This document shows positions 45,745-59,032 of a DNA stretch of 64,000 nt, piece after piece. Both the position numbers and the translations under genes were made by a program. This stretch comes from Portunus trituberculatus. Lineage: Eukaryota; Arthropoda; Malacostraca; Decapoda; Portunidae. The stretch spans positions 29,438,869-29,502,868 of the forward strand of contig NC_059296.1 in NCBI RefSeq assembly GCF_017591435.1, in the 5' to 3' direction. The notes under the pieces are model-generated. The model worked only from the letters and a program-made list of their open reading frames with translations. It ran no database searches and was not told where the DNA came from. Positions within the stretch are counted from its first letter, which is position 1. Each line of letters opens with the position of its first letter.

Positions 45745-46569
45745 CGTCTTTAAAGAGAGAAAATGATTTTAATCAATATAAATGGAACTTTCTCTCTCTA
45801 CTTCTGATTTCTTTTTCCTTTTCTAATTGTGTAAGAAATTCTCTCTCTCTCTCTCTCTCTCTGGTTCTCATTCTTCCTACGCTCTCTTAGTTCCTCCTCC
45901 CCATCCCTCCCTCTCACCACTCTTCCTATACCCCCTCCCTCCCTCCATACCACCTCCTCATAACCCTCCCTGTCCATCCATCCTCCCTCCCTCCATCCCT
46001 CCCTCCCTCACAGACACTCAAGGACAGCACCACTTTAACAATATCACCAAAAATATTCACAGTGCATCGATGCATATCAGTTACTACACTCACTCCTCTT
46101 CTTCCCAGTCACTCTTCGTCCTCCCTTCCTCCTCTTCTTCCTCCTCCTCTTCCTCCTCCTGAACATCGATTGCTTGCCATATCCTCCTCCCCCTCCCGCC
46201 ACTACTCTCGGACAATGCAGTGCAGCCGCGTGGTCGCAAGCAGTCCCAGGGAGTCCCAAGCAGTAGTACCTGGCGGGGGGCGCATAATCCCAGGCCATAG
46301 TGACTGCGAGGGGCGTCCCTCCGCCTGACGCCCTCGCCGCCTTGACCAGTAGAGGGCGGCGGTGGTCACGTCCAGCCCAGCACGCCCTGTCACCCACCTA
46401 TCAGTACTTTGATAGCAATTAATTAATGAAACTTTCAAGGCACGAGCAAGTTTGAAATGAATGCATTAGGGAGTAATTTGGGCGTGACAGGCCAACAAAA
46501 GACTCAATTATGGACTTCACTGTGAGTATCTGATAACAAGTCATTTTCCAGCTTGGGCTGTGTCTGTTC
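45741..46569. other. Pyrimidine-rich then GC-rich spacer
   Basis: Short CT array at 45841-45862, CCCTCC-rich tract about 45895-46010, CTC triplets about 46127-46160, and a CpG-containing GC-rich stretch at 46195-46385. No gene recognised. Confidence 0.55.
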
Positions 46570-46626
46570 TGCTGCTGCTGCTGTTGCTGTTGCTGCTGCT
46601 GCTGCTTCCTGCTACTGAGCGCGCTC

Positions 46627-46678
<52 letters not shown>

Positions 46679-46682
46679 CCTC

Positions 46683-46732
<50 letters not shown>

Positions 46733-46782
46733 CACTATGATGTGCGTGCGAGAGCATGCTCTTGTGGCTGTCCGCCATTATG

Positions 46783-46830
<48 letters not shown>
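46570..46830. repeat. (CTG)n, (CA)n, (CT)n and (GT)n cluster
   Basis: CTG about 46570-46608, CA about 46630-46674, CT about 46686-46728, then a TA run and GT about 46783-46830. Confidence 0.96.
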
Positions 46831-46832
<2 letters not shown>

Positions 46833-48153
46833 CATGCCAATGAGAAATTGTGTCAGGTTTTAAAGTTTGTTGAATTCGTAAAGGAGCACAACACAGTTCC
46901 AATTTTTTCTGAAACATCGAGGCTTTTTTCATGTTGCCATAACATCTGGTTTGTTGTACATGCATTGGTGGTGTGTGGCGGTAACTTCTTGATGGCTTCC
47001 TGGTGACACGTGCACCGGCATACGAAGATTTCTTCCCGCTCGTAGGGCCAATAATGGTGACCAATAAGTTGTGGAATGCTGGTGACAAAAATGGTGATTA
47101 TTGATTGAAAATAAGACAAAAAAAAATTGCAATAAAAGGAATAATAATTGATAAGATGAAATAAGCAAACTAATTTTTGATGATTAAAAATTTAGCTAAA
47201 TTAGACACAGTTAAAACACAAGATATTTTACTGACCACGAGACATATTTGACTAAAAAAAGCAGATTCTCTTACAAAACGGATTTCCAAGAAAGATGCAA
47301 ATATAAGACAAAAAAGATTAGACAATATAGTTTTTGAACCGTATTTAACATAACATCACTTTCTCAAAATGCTCAGTTTTCGTGACAGTAGTCCAATGTT
47401 CACATACCGCCTATTGATACTTACCTTGGAATTTAAATAGATAAATTATAATGAAAATGACAAGTAAGTAAATTGATAAATACGAAAACATTTTGTGATG
47501 AAAATTAGTTGAGTATTTCTACCATAATATAATAAAGGAACACAACAATTTCTGAAAGGAAGAGGAAAAAAAACACTTACGGAATATTTGACTACAAGAA
47601 TCAATTATTTGTTGCGTGAAAATCAAGCAAAACATTAATAAGAGATGCGACACAAAATTATTTGCTTTACACGTCTTAATTAAACGATTTTTTTTTCATA
47701 AAGTTTAGTAATATCTTCTTTCTTTATTGGTGAAAATGGGGAAGGAGGAAGGAGAAGGGGAAGAAGACGCGGCTTTCTGAAACTCTTGGCCTGTTTCTCT
47801 TGTATGATTTCTCTATTTTAAGAAGGAAACATCAATACACTTCCGGAACTTAATTGGGTATTCTTTTGCTGTTCAAGAAGAAGAAGATGAAAAAGGAAGA
47901 AGGAAAAGAAGAAGAAAAAAAAGAAAAGGAAGAAAAAGAAGAAAAGAACAAGAAGAACAAGAAGAAGAAAAAAAAAATGAGAAGAGGAAAAAAAATGCAT
48001 TGAAATCCTTAAAAACCTACCACATACAAATCATTGAAAAGAAAACGGCACCAAAACACAGAGAGAAAAAAAATGCACATACCAAACCAATTCATGAAAA
48101 AAAGAATAAGAAAAAAAAAAGAAAAAAAGAAAAAAAAAGAATGCTCTGAAATA
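46831..48153. other. AT-rich spacer, no gene seen
   Basis: Unique AT-rich DNA. A purine-rich AAG/GAA tract spans about 47730-47990 and an A-rich tract about 48060-48145. Confidence 0.55.
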
Positions 48154-48366
48154 TTAACACTTTCAGTACTGGGACGTATTCTTACCATCAGTTTTGCGTA
48201 TAATTAGACAATTCTATTTGCATTATGTAGGGTCTATGGAGGTCAGAAGACTAATAGCCAGAGTCTTCATTATTCTAATCCCAACATAAGTTCCTGAAGC
48301 TGTGTAAAATCAATACAGAATAAGCAGAATAATTAAGAAAACGTGTTATGGTATGGAAGAGGTTCA
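48154..48366 (+). mobile_element. TTAA-flanked MITE, copy B
   Basis: Member of the 19820 family. Left TTAA then CACTTTCAGTACTGGGACG; right end GGTATGGAAGAGGTTCA, where the expected TTAA has become TTCA. Interior phrases GTATAATTAGACAATT, GGGTCTATGGAGGTCAGAAG and GAGTCTTCATTATTCTAATC align with the other copies. Confidence 0.82.
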
Positions 48367-48654
48367 AAACACACTCACCCATTACTAATATCACAAAAAA
48401 AAAAAAAAAAAAAGTAATATCGGGGAACAAGACCACGACAGTTTCTCTTTTCCCTGCAAGCTTTGGCCTGACGGGCGTGAAATAATGAAGCTGTCAGCGT
48501 GTACAGTTTTCGCGTGACCACAAAGGCTGGGACGAGGGAGCCACGGGGGGAGACTTACGGGACTCTGCAGACGAGGAGGGGCAGCAGTAAAGAAACGGGG
48601 ATCGATCATGAGGGGACGATGAGGGGACGATGATGATGAGGGGACCAGGAATCA
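48367..48654. other. Unique spacer, no gene seen
   Basis: A poly(A) run at about 48396-48413, then mixed sequence. No gene recognised. Confidence 0.5.
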
Positions 48655-49000
48655 ATAACGTGAGGCAAATAACACGCCAGGTGAGGTTGTGATGGTGGTG
48701 ATGGTGATAGTGGTTGTAGGAAAGTCGTATATAAATGCAACGATATGTCAAAAGAATGATTGTTTGTCTGAGGCAGATATAAGGTCATGCTAGGTTAAGA
48801 ATGAGGTTGTGGTGCTGGTGGTGCTGGTGGTGCTGGTGGTGATAGTGATTTTTCTGCAATATTATAGTGAATTGATTGCGATGTTTATGAAAAGAAAAAA
48901 AAAATCGATATGCCAGGAAAATATAAGGTTAAGTGGGTTGGTGATGGTGGTAATGGTAATGGTGATTTAGATGAGTGGTGAGTGGTTACAATATCTTGGC
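48655..49000. repeat. Degenerate tandem repeat with GGTGAT core, ~120-130-bp unit
   Basis: Blocks of GTGATGGTGGTGATGGTGAT-type sequence near 48690, 48810 and 48940 are each flanked by related phrases: CGATATGYCARRAAAA, AGATATAAGGT and GGTTAAG. Two to three diverged copies. Confidence 0.55.
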
Positions 49001-49598
49001 GAAATAACTACAATATACATAAAAAAAAAAGACGTTAAGATTATGGAAATATCCACCAACAGCAACGAATTAAATTATCCTTCTAGTCTACGTATAATAT
49101 TTTCCTTAAGTCGAGAGCGTGCAAAAAAAAAAAATAAAATAAATAAAATAAATAAATGAATAGAAAAATATAAAGCAAAAACAGCAAATAAACAGTCTCA
49201 GCATAAAATCCTTTCATTCTTACTTGGCACATCTTTCCTTCATCACTAATCCACTCTAACATTTCCCCTGCACTACGCACACTTACAAATAGAAACAGCA
49301 AAATATATCCTCGTAATTAATCCCTCCACTCTTTCCTTATTTTTGTTGTTATGTAAGAGGAAACCCGGCCTAGGGTAACAAAAAAAACTGTCGTAAAAAA
49401 TAGGCTCACTGACGTGCCGATCCCCAAACAGGTTGAGGAAAATGTGGTTAGAATGGAGACTCCTAGACGATAAAGGAGTAATTTTTTCTATCCCAATTTT
49501 AGTTTTTTGAAGAATGTATGTGTTGTAACGAATGTATGTTAGGAATTGTTGCATATCTCAGTGAAACAATTAGAAGAACATCACTCTATAAAACACTA
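49001..49598. other. AT-rich spacer, no gene seen
   Basis: Contains (AAAT)n at about 49129-49156. No coding or RNA feature. Confidence 0.5.
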
Positions 49599-49809
49599 TT
49601 AACTTCAATACTGGGACACATTTTTCCTTAGAGATTTGTGTACGATTAGACGAATAGTATTGACATGAGGAAGGGTCTATGGAAGTCAGAAGATTAATAA
49701 CCAAAGTCTTCACTAGTCTAATCCCTACATAAGTTTCTGAAGCTCTATAAAATCACCAAATAGCAAGCAGAATGAATATGGAAACGCGTCATGGTACTGA
49801 AGGTGTTAA
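49599..49809 (+). mobile_element. TTAA-flanked MITE, copy C
   Basis: Member of the 19820 family with perfect TTAA at 49599-49602 and 49806-49809. The left terminus reads CTTCAATACTGGGACACA; the right, read inward, reads CACCTTCAGTACCATGACGC. The interior is clearly homologous to copies A and D. Confidence 0.87.
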
Positions 49810-49837
49810 AGTATTAAATAGATAAAGTAAGACCTGG

Positions 49838-50160
49838 CTGTGGTGGTGGTGGTAGTAATGGTGGTGCTAGTAGTGGTGTTAGTGAAGCTGTTATATTATT
49901 ACAGCACGTGTGTGGTGATGATAGCCTAAATGATTGATGATATAATAATGGCGTACTTGTGTGGTAGCTTGGTGCTGTAGTGGAGGTGGTGGTGGTGGTG
50001 GTGGTGGTGGTGGTGGTGATGTAATGGCGGTAGTAAATGAAGGAGGAACGTGCTTGGTGATGTAATGTATTGAGAGCGTTTTTTCTTGTGCTTTTTATAG
50101 TATGATTGTGGTTGTGGTGGTGGTGGTGGTGGTGGTAGCTGGAAGAGTGAAAGTAATTAC
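49838..50160. repeat. Degenerate GGT/GTA-rich tract
   Basis: GGT runs at about 49838-49885, 49983-50018 and 50110-50138 in GT-rich sequence with GTGATGTAATG phrases. Confidence 0.8.
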
Positions 50161-50166
<6 letters not shown>

Positions 50167-50233
<67 letters not shown>

Positions 50234-50284
50234 AGAGACGAGACGAGACAAGAGAAGCGACGAGACGAGACGAGACGAGACGAG
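50167..50284. repeat. (AG)n array and GAGAC pentamers
   Basis: AG array 50167-50231 followed by degenerate GAGAC/GACGA pentamers to about 50284. Confidence 0.95.
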
Positions 50285-50612
50285 AAGATGGAAAAGGCGA
50301 GAGATTAACAGCTTCTCTATCATGACATTTACAGCTCCCTTTGTCCTTATCTTAGCCTGCGATGCTCCTTGAAAACACTGTAAGGAGTTACGTAATCTTT
50401 CCCATCAGCGGTGCAGCAAAATACAACAGCTAATCCTTCGTAAACAGTTGCTGGTGCTGATAGCTTTGTCACTTATTGAATACTTGGTAGCTCTGACAGA
50501 CGCGAGGGAGGAAAGGAAGGCAACGTTTGAAGGGATGTTGGTAAGAGTGATGGGTTAATTATCTCATTTTATTTATTTTCCAGGTATAAACTTTGGAGCA
50601 ATTTACTGAAGT

Positions 50613-50800
50613 GTGTCTCTTTTGGTGCTAACTGTCGCTTCTGTAGGATTGCACTAGTGGGTGTTATTGTGTCGACTCGTGACGTTTGTTGGAGAGCACT
50701 TAGGAATTTTTCTGTAGCGTGTCTCTTTTGGTGCTAACTGTCGCTTCCCTAGGACTGCACTAGTGGGTGTTGCAGTGTGGACTTGTGACGTTTGTTGAGT
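50613..50800. repeat. Two-copy tandem duplication, 106-bp unit
   Basis: GTGTCTCTTTTGGTGCTAAC begins at 50613 and 50719. CTGTCGCTTCY, TGCACTAGTGGGTGTT and GTGACGTTTGTTG follow in both. The first ~76 bp is well conserved and the rest diverges. Confidence 0.95.
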
Positions 50801-51651
50801 TGTATTTGCTAGAGTATTATGTGGTTTCTTTTCTCGCTCCATGTCAGGGTTTATAATGTTTGTTCATTGTATTGCCTGGCTATATCTATTCATAAGGACG
50901 GGCTCTAGACTTCTTTTCTACTACAGTCAATTAGATGCATCGTTCCACAACTTAGAACAGACAAAAGTTTTCTTGTATTTTCTATTCCATGTGAACACCC
51001 CACTAATTTCTCTTCACATTTTCTTCGGTAGGTTTTGACAGATAGATCACCTGATAGAAGCTTTAAAACCCTCAAAAACTACGCCGAACTTTAATCTTTC
51101 CTACATTTTTTTTTCATTTATACTGCTATGTTAAACAAAGACCAATAACAACAGTAAGAGTAGAACCATCAAGAGACCTTTGTAACTGCAAATCCTTCGA
51201 GCCTTTTATTTATTTTATTGAGAGATGAGTTGTAGTGAAATGAACTTAACCAATGAAGGCACTACATAAATAAGCTTCTGAACAAATCAATACACAAACC
51301 AGAGAAAATCAATGAATCTTGGCCACATAATGCAACACGTCCCAGATCTTTCCTCCTCTCTCTTAAGTCCACTCACATCCCCAGCCAGAGAAACAAAGCA
51401 CGCGAGTTGTGGGTGTCCCTCTACTTCTCGGAGTTTTGCATCCCGTTTCTTCTTTCCCCTGTGCAGTTAATGGGTGTCTGGGGCGTCCTCGCTTAGACAC
51501 ACACCCCTGCCCCGCCGCCAGCCTCCCTTCACGGCCAGAAAGGCGGCCACGGGGGAAAAAGGAGAAGTTTTGCTCTTTCATTTAGCGCCGCTGCAATGGA
51601 CACGTCATCTGCAACGGAGCGACTGAAGGGCTGCTGACCATTGCAGGACCG
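50801..51651. other. Unique spacer, no gene seen
   Basis: AT-rich to about 51350, then GC-balanced. No gene recognised. Confidence 0.5.
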
Positions 51652-51703
51652 GTGGTGGCGGTGGTGGTGGTGGTGGTGGTGGTGGTGGTGGTGGTGGTGG
51701 TGG
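51652..51703. repeat. (GGT)n microsatellite
   Basis: GGT array of about 16 units with one GGC. Confidence 0.96.
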
Positions 51704-51751
51704 TTGAGAGGAGAATCTTGTCCATTGATTTAGATTCTTCTTTTCATTGTT

Positions 51752-51752
<1 letters not shown>

Positions 51753-51816
<64 letters not shown>

Positions 51817-52069
51817 CCGATTTAAGAGAGAATATAAAGATAGTGAGATAGACAGGTGAAGGGAAGGAGGAGGAAGAGGAGGAAAGAGAAAAGGAAGAGG
51901 AGGAAAAGAAGGAGAAGACGGGACAGGAAGAGGAAAAAAAAGGAAAAGATGCAAAAATGAAAACGTGAATGAATGATTGTAGAAGAAAGAGAAGGAAAAA
52001 CTAAAGAAAAGAGAGAATTGGAAAAGAAAGAGCGAAAAAGAATAAATAAGAAGAATAACACGTGAAGCA

Positions 52070-52165
<96 letters not shown>

Positions 52166-52402
52166 AAGTAATTGAAAAAAAAGATTGATAAGGACAAAGA
52201 AGAAGAAAGAAGAGATAATGAGAGAAAGTAGATAGAGAGACAGGACGCTAAAGAAAAGAAAATGAAAGCAAAGGAAGAGAGAAGAGATAAAGTAAAAGAG
52301 AGAGGGAGAAAGTTGAAGAGGAAAGGAGAAGACAACACATAAAGAATAAGGAAATACGAGAAGAAAAAGCAAAGGAGAGAAGAATTGATAGCTTGGAAGA
52401 AA

Positions 52403-52463
<61 letters not shown>

Positions 52464-52522
52464 AAAAATATACGAGAAGATATATGAGAAGAAATAAAAA
52501 AAATAAATGTCCTGTAAAAAAC

Positions 52523-52591
<69 letters not shown>
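51753..52591. repeat. (CT)n followed by purine-rich domain with three (GA)n arrays
   Basis: CT array 51753-51808, then about 780 bp of purine-dominated + strand holding GA arrays at 52072-52162, 52406-52459 and 52526-52591. Apparent long Ser/Leu/Phe frames on the minus strand are composition artefacts. Confidence 0.96.
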
Positions 52592-52594
<3 letters not shown>

Positions 52595-52741
52595 GTGAGA
52601 GGCGTGTGCAAGACTGTGCAACATCTGGGAGTGACCACCGCAGCTCAGATAAGACCACATCACATCGCTCTCTCTGCAGATCGCAGCCCAGATAAGGAGG
52701 TCTCGCTAATCAGGTCCTTGCAGTGTCCACAATGATGCTGC

Positions 52742-52881
<140 letters not shown>

Positions 52882-53016
52882 CAGAGAGAGGGACATAAAC
52901 AACTGAAGGTGACATTTCTTGATGATTGAATTAATGTTTAAGCTTTTTTCTATTATGATTTATCAATATATTTGAATCCACTCTTTTTTTTTAGTCATGT
53001 TGATTATATCTTTACG

Positions 53017-53018
<2 letters not shown>

Positions 53019-53111
<93 letters not shown>

Positions 53112-53163
53112 TGCATGTCTGAACCCTTACGTGGCTGCAAAACTATTTATTTAGGAATATTTT

Positions 53164-53257
<94 letters not shown>
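53019..53257. repeat. (GT)n-(GTGC)n and (AT)n arrays
   Basis: GT array 53019-53093 grading into GTGC units to about 53114, then after 54 bp an AT array at 53168-53257. Confidence 0.97.
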
Positions 53258-53258
<1 letters not shown>

Positions 53259-54123
53259 TCAAAACTAATAGAGGAAAAGAAAGTATGCATTGCTTTACTT
53301 TTAGTCAAGGGTGTGTTCATCAGCTCTCTCTGATCTCAATGTAAGTGACCGAATGAATCATCGCAGAGATTTTTCCCAAAGATCAATATTTAATTTTGGT
53401 TTCTGCATACAATGATGAACACACTTTGATGAACACAAAAACAAACCCTTGATTAACAAAGAAGGGAGATTGGCTAAATGAATGCAGTAATAATGGAAAA
53501 TGTAGCGTGAAGCCGGTTTTTGTCTTTAGCTTCTTTTTTGTTCCTTCACCGTGCGGAACTCCCTCCTGTCTTCACTCTTAAATGCATGATACTCAGTAAA
53601 TGAAGTCTTTCATTAGTGTTAATAATTCATCTAACCTTTTTTTCTCCTCTTTCTCCTTCCGTCAGTCATCCACCTTCTTCCTCTTCCTCTTCTTCCTTCT
53701 CTTCCTTTCCTTTATCCCACGTATTTAATGATTTTTGTTCTACTTCTCACGCCACCGCCTCACCACCCCCACCTCACCACTTACCGCTTCACCACCTACC
53801 ACCTCACCACCCACCGCGCTGAGCCACTCCTTGTCCTCGCCCATCACTCAGATTCTTGCCCCCACACCCCTCCATCCACGTCCCAAGCAACCACACTCTC
53901 TCTCACCAACGCTTCCAGAAACCCGCCTTGCTACACCCATGTCCCTACTATACTATTCCTGCACAATCTACGTTTCTGTCCTTATGCTGTCCACCCGCAC
54001 TAAAGGTCTAAGCATGTGCCTTCCATGTTTATACTTCCACAATTTTTGCCTCCCTAATGTTCCTACGATCCGCCTCTCCTTCATCCATATCTTTAGGACA
54101 CCACCCATGTCTCTCCCATACCC
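53258..54123. other. Unique then C-rich spacer, no gene seen
   Basis: AT-rich to 53640, then pyrimidine/C-rich with CACCACCT-type phrases at about 53748-53820. ORFs here are Pro/Thr/Ser-rich without domains. Confidence 0.5.
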
Positions 54124-54337
54124 TTAACCCTTTCAATACTGGGGTACATTTTACCTTGAGATTTGTGTATGATTAGATAATTTTATTCACATTATGAAGG
54201 GTCTATGGGGGTCAGAATATAACTGGTCACAGTCTTCACTATTTTAATCCCCTACATGTGTTTCTGAATCTGTGTAAAATCAGCAAATGTTAAGCAAAAT
54301 GAATATGGAAACTCATCATGGTAGTGAAGGGGTTTAG
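54124..54337 (+). mobile_element. TTAA-flanked MITE, copy D
   Basis: Member of the 19820 family. TTAA at 54124, left end CCCTTTCAATACTGGGGTAC, right end ATGGTAGTGAAGGGGTTTAG, where the expected TTAA has decayed to TTAG. The interior keeps GTGTATGATTAGATAATT, GGGTCTATGG, CAGTCTTCACTAT and AATGAATATGGAAAC. Confidence 0.83.
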
Positions 54338-55237
54338 TACCTTTGCTCTTCCTTCACCAATATCTGACGAACACAATCATGCCTCTCTCATGTTAGCAAA
54401 ACCTCAACTTTTACATACCCAACGCGCTACTCGTATCTCAAGGATCCCAAACTGTGGCCCAACTCATATCCACGCCAAACCTCTCCTCATGTCAACTAGC
54501 CTTGCCTTACATTCACTCATACCCAATTTAAGCTTCTTTTTCAGGTTAAAATCCATGAATTCCTGATACCTATATGGCATTGTTGTCTGTTTTTACTTTT
54601 TCAGCCTTTTTTTGTCTTATTCCTTCTAGTTCCTTTTTCTCATGTTTTTTAATTTTTTCTTTGTTAGTACTGTGTTGATGAGGAATTGTATAATGTATTT
54701 AATGGTTAAGAATGATAGGTGGGCTTTGTTCTCTTCCTCCTGTTGTTGTCCCGTTCTATTCATACGGTAAATAGATAGATAAGTAGATGGATAGATAGAT
54801 AGATGATTGACTAGCGCTGGAGGTGATGATAATAGTGATGGTGGTGGTGATAGTACTGGTGGTGACGATGCTGATCATTGGTGGGTGTGATAGTGGTGAT
54901 CATGGCAGTAAATTATGACAACTGAGCAATGATTTCTTCGTTTAAAACTGGAAGAAAAATGGGAAAAAAATAACACCATATTAAAGAAAGTTAACAAGAA
55001 AAAGTACAGTTATTTATGACGTTTTAGAGCATGAAATATTTCGTACTATCTCTTGCCTTGTCTCTTCATCCATTCTTCTGTCCCTGTCTTTCTGCACGTG
55101 TCCTCTTCTCCTCCCCGTGTACTGTCCTTCCCTGGCTGTCTCCTGCACGCTGGGTTCGGTAGCAACAATAACATAACAGCTGATGTGATTATCAGGCGCC
55201 ACATGTGTTTGGTTTGGCCCACGTGTTCTCCCCAAGC

Positions 55238-55238
<1 letters not shown>
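54338..55238. other. Unique spacer, no gene seen
   Basis: Includes a short (GATA)n at about 54772-54802 and GGTGAT-rich sequence at about 54820-54910. No gene recognised. Confidence 0.5.
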
Positions 55239-55285
<47 letters not shown>

Positions 55286-55304
55286 GGACTATAAAGCTGG
55301 AGCA

Positions 55305-55386
<82 letters not shown>
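55239..55386. repeat. Compound (CT)n and (GT)n microsatellite
   Basis: CT array 55239-55283, 25 bp of unique sequence, then GT array 55309-55386. Confidence 0.98.
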
Positions 55387-55387
<1 letters not shown>

Positions 55388-56231
55388 TACGAATCTATTT
55401 GCAGTGAAATGGCTAAAAGTGGGAGTGATATTAGTAGCTATTGGTGCATATTATCCTCATTTAGGACTATTAGCAACATTTAAGCGTTTTTCTTTTCTTT
55501 TTAGTGGTATAAGAAAAATGCAAAACGCGAGATTAGTTTCCATTGTTTTATCTTCTTTTTTTTTTTTAGTTTAGTTTATTTTCTTGCTGGCGTGTTTCCT
55601 TTCTATTTTCATTTTTTTTTTTTCTTTGTTTTTTTGTAGGAGAATTTTCATCTTTCGTATTTTTTCTCCTATTTCTTGTCTTCGTATATTTACATTTCGG
55701 TTATCATTTATCTGTTTGATTTCTTTTCTTTTCCTCATCTTTTCTTACTTTTTGTTTTCTTTTGTTTTTCATTAGTTTCCGATTTTCTTCCTTTTATTTG
55801 TAGTTCAGTGCACGGACTAGTTGATCCTCTCTTATTTCCATTTCTATTCTTATTACTATTTTCTTAACTAATATGTAGGACTGATCCATCTTTTCACCTT
55901 CCATGTACTGAACCTGTCTATATTTGGTACAGGTCTAATTGTGCCACACTAGGACACACTAATCATAAGTGAAGGAAAAGTGAAAGGAACAGAAACATGA
56001 TATATAGAAACTTCGTCTCGTAAAACGTATCTTTGTTTCTCTAACGTATCGACAAGTGGTTTTGTTTTGAGATGATCTGTTCGCCGGAGTGTTAGATAAA
56101 AAGATTCTATATCATTCTGTTTTGTCACAACTAATTCAGGTTCTTGTTTACGAAGGCAGTAATATAAAGTGACAGACTTGTGCTACATATAACTCGATCT
56201 TACCTTCGCTATACTTGAATATATTTGTTAT

Positions 56232-56233
<2 letters not shown>
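55387..56233. other. T-rich spacer, no gene seen
   Basis: Strongly T-rich + strand to about 55865, then mixed DNA. No supportable feature. Confidence 0.5.

Positions 56234-56294
<61 letters not shown>
56234..56294. repeat. (AC)n microsatellite
   Basis: Perfect CA array of about 30 units. Confidence 0.98.
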
Positions 56295-56297
<3 letters not shown>

Positions 56298-57491
56298 GAA
56301 AAAAAAGCTGCATTCTGTTCTCTAACCAACGCAATCACATACTCGTTCAGTCCAGCCAATGCAGTCATATGAGTAGATAGACTTGTAGTAATACATAAAC
56401 CCCGCCTTCCCTGTCCTTCGCAGTCATCTAATTCTAGTGCAGTGACATTGATTATATAGATACCCGTGTGAGAAAGTCTTGCCCGTTCGGAACCTTGTAC
56501 TAAACAGGAAGTTGTAGACACATTGTATTAGTCGAAGAAATAAAATAAAGAGTGTACTGCTGCTGTGTGTCAAAAACTTCCTGTCTATACGTGTATTTTT
56601 TTCGTCTCTTCCCGTCTTGCTCTTTTTTCTCGTCGTTTCATACAACTTGAACTGTTTCAAAAGAAGAATATGAAGACAACATTGAAATTAAATTAGTCCA
56701 CATTTTTTTTTCTCACTTCAAGACTGTTATTGCTCTGTGTCAAAAATTTCTGTCCATTAGCGTCATTTCGTTTCCCTTCACGTCTCAGCTTTTTATCCTC
56801 ACTCCTTCTTAAGACCTGAATTCTCTCGAAGGAGCAATATCAAAGCACAACTTGAACTTCATTGACTCCTTTTTCTTTCCTTTGAATGTTGTTTATTAAA
56901 AGCACCAGAAAAATAAGCAAGTATTTTTTTTTGTCTGTTTTGTGTTTGCCCTTGTCGTGTCACCTCACATATAAGAAAAAAAAAGAGAAAGAAAAAAAGA
57001 CAAGGAAAGAACAGTCATTTAACCCAGTGACATTCCGGATACATATGTACATAACATTTCAGTCCTTCCTTCACCTTTCCTGTGTCCTGTCCTGCCCTTC
57101 CCTGCCCTGTCCTGTCCACCCAACCCTACCCAACCCTACCCAACCCTGATCAGCCTCCCACCACCGTACCCTGCCCAGCCCAGCCCAGTCCAGTCATCTA
57201 ATACTGAGACACTATCAAGTCGCGAGAGTCATGAACGGCTCATATTCATTTTCTCTCTGTGTAAGGACAAAACAATATCGCCGATGAACATAAAGGAAAT
57301 GAATAATGCATGGGGAGAAAAGTTGCATAGAAGACACCACTTTGTAATTGGCGGAAGCATTACTCAGTAGTAGTGGTGGCGGCACATTGGTGGTGAGGGT
57401 GGTGGTGGTGGTGATGGTGATGAGGGTGGTGGCGGTCTTGGTGGTGGTGAGACTTCGGTTTTTATTTTTTCTTTGCAGTCACATGAGGTTG

Positions 57492-57493
<2 letters not shown>
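56295..57493. other. AT-rich spacer with a C-rich short repeat
   Basis: An imperfect duplication of CTGTGTGTCAAAAACTTCCTGTC-like sequence occurs near 56560 and 56735. Three CAACCCTACC decamers lie at 57121-57147. A GGTGGT run lies at about 57390-57450. No gene recognised. Confidence 0.55.

Positions 57494-57556
<63 letters not shown>
57494..57556. repeat. (AG)n microsatellite
   Basis: Perfect AG array of about 31 units. Confidence 0.98.
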
Positions 57557-57560
<4 letters not shown>

Positions 57561-57633
57561 TATTACTATTATATTTTTTCTCTTGCCATGCCTCCGTCTA
57601 AGTAACATTGACTTGAATTAAAATCTGACCTTG

Positions 57634-57634
<1 letters not shown>

Positions 57635-57700
<66 letters not shown>
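57635..57700. repeat. (AC)n microsatellite, left flank of SINE fragment
   Basis: Perfect AC array of 33 units ending at the SINE fragment. Confidence 0.98.
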
Positions 57701-57990
<290 letters not shown>

Positions 57991-58027
57991 GTCTGTTTGC
58001 CTGTGTGTCAGTTTGTTTTTAAGTTGG

Positions 58028-58704
<677 letters not shown>

Positions 58705-58751
<47 letters not shown>
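58705..58751. repeat. (GA)n microsatellite
   Basis: Perfect GA array of about 23 units. Confidence 0.97.
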
Positions 58752-58754
<3 letters not shown>

Positions 58755-58984
58755 TAGAGAGGGGAAAGGGGAAGGGTTTTAGGGTAAGAGAGAGGGAGAG
58801 GGAGTGTCCCGTCTGATGTAACATATTGTACCGGACTGAAAGTAATTATCCATGTGTAAAGAGGTTATTATTTTATTTTTCGTCCCCGTCACTTGGAAAC
58901 GGAAGAGATTGGATGTATCTTTTATGGCGGGGAGGGAACAGGGAGTGCTTTGTCGGCCGGCAGAGGAGGGGAAGAGCACGAGGA

Positions 58985-59032
58985 GGAAGGGAGGAGGAGG
59001 AGGAGGAGGAGGAGGAGGAAGAAGAGGAAGTC
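58985..59032. repeat. (GGA)n microsatellite
   Basis: GGA array grading into GAAGAAGAGGAAG. Confidence 0.95.

Noticed and set aside
51730..52663. 302-codon minus-strand frame rich in Ser, Leu and Phe
   Set aside because: It is the complement of purine-rich DNA and four GA/CT arrays, with no conserved segment.
57117..57147. CAACCCTACC decamers as possible telomere-like DNA
   Set aside because: Three copies only, and the unit does not match a known arthropod telomere repeat.
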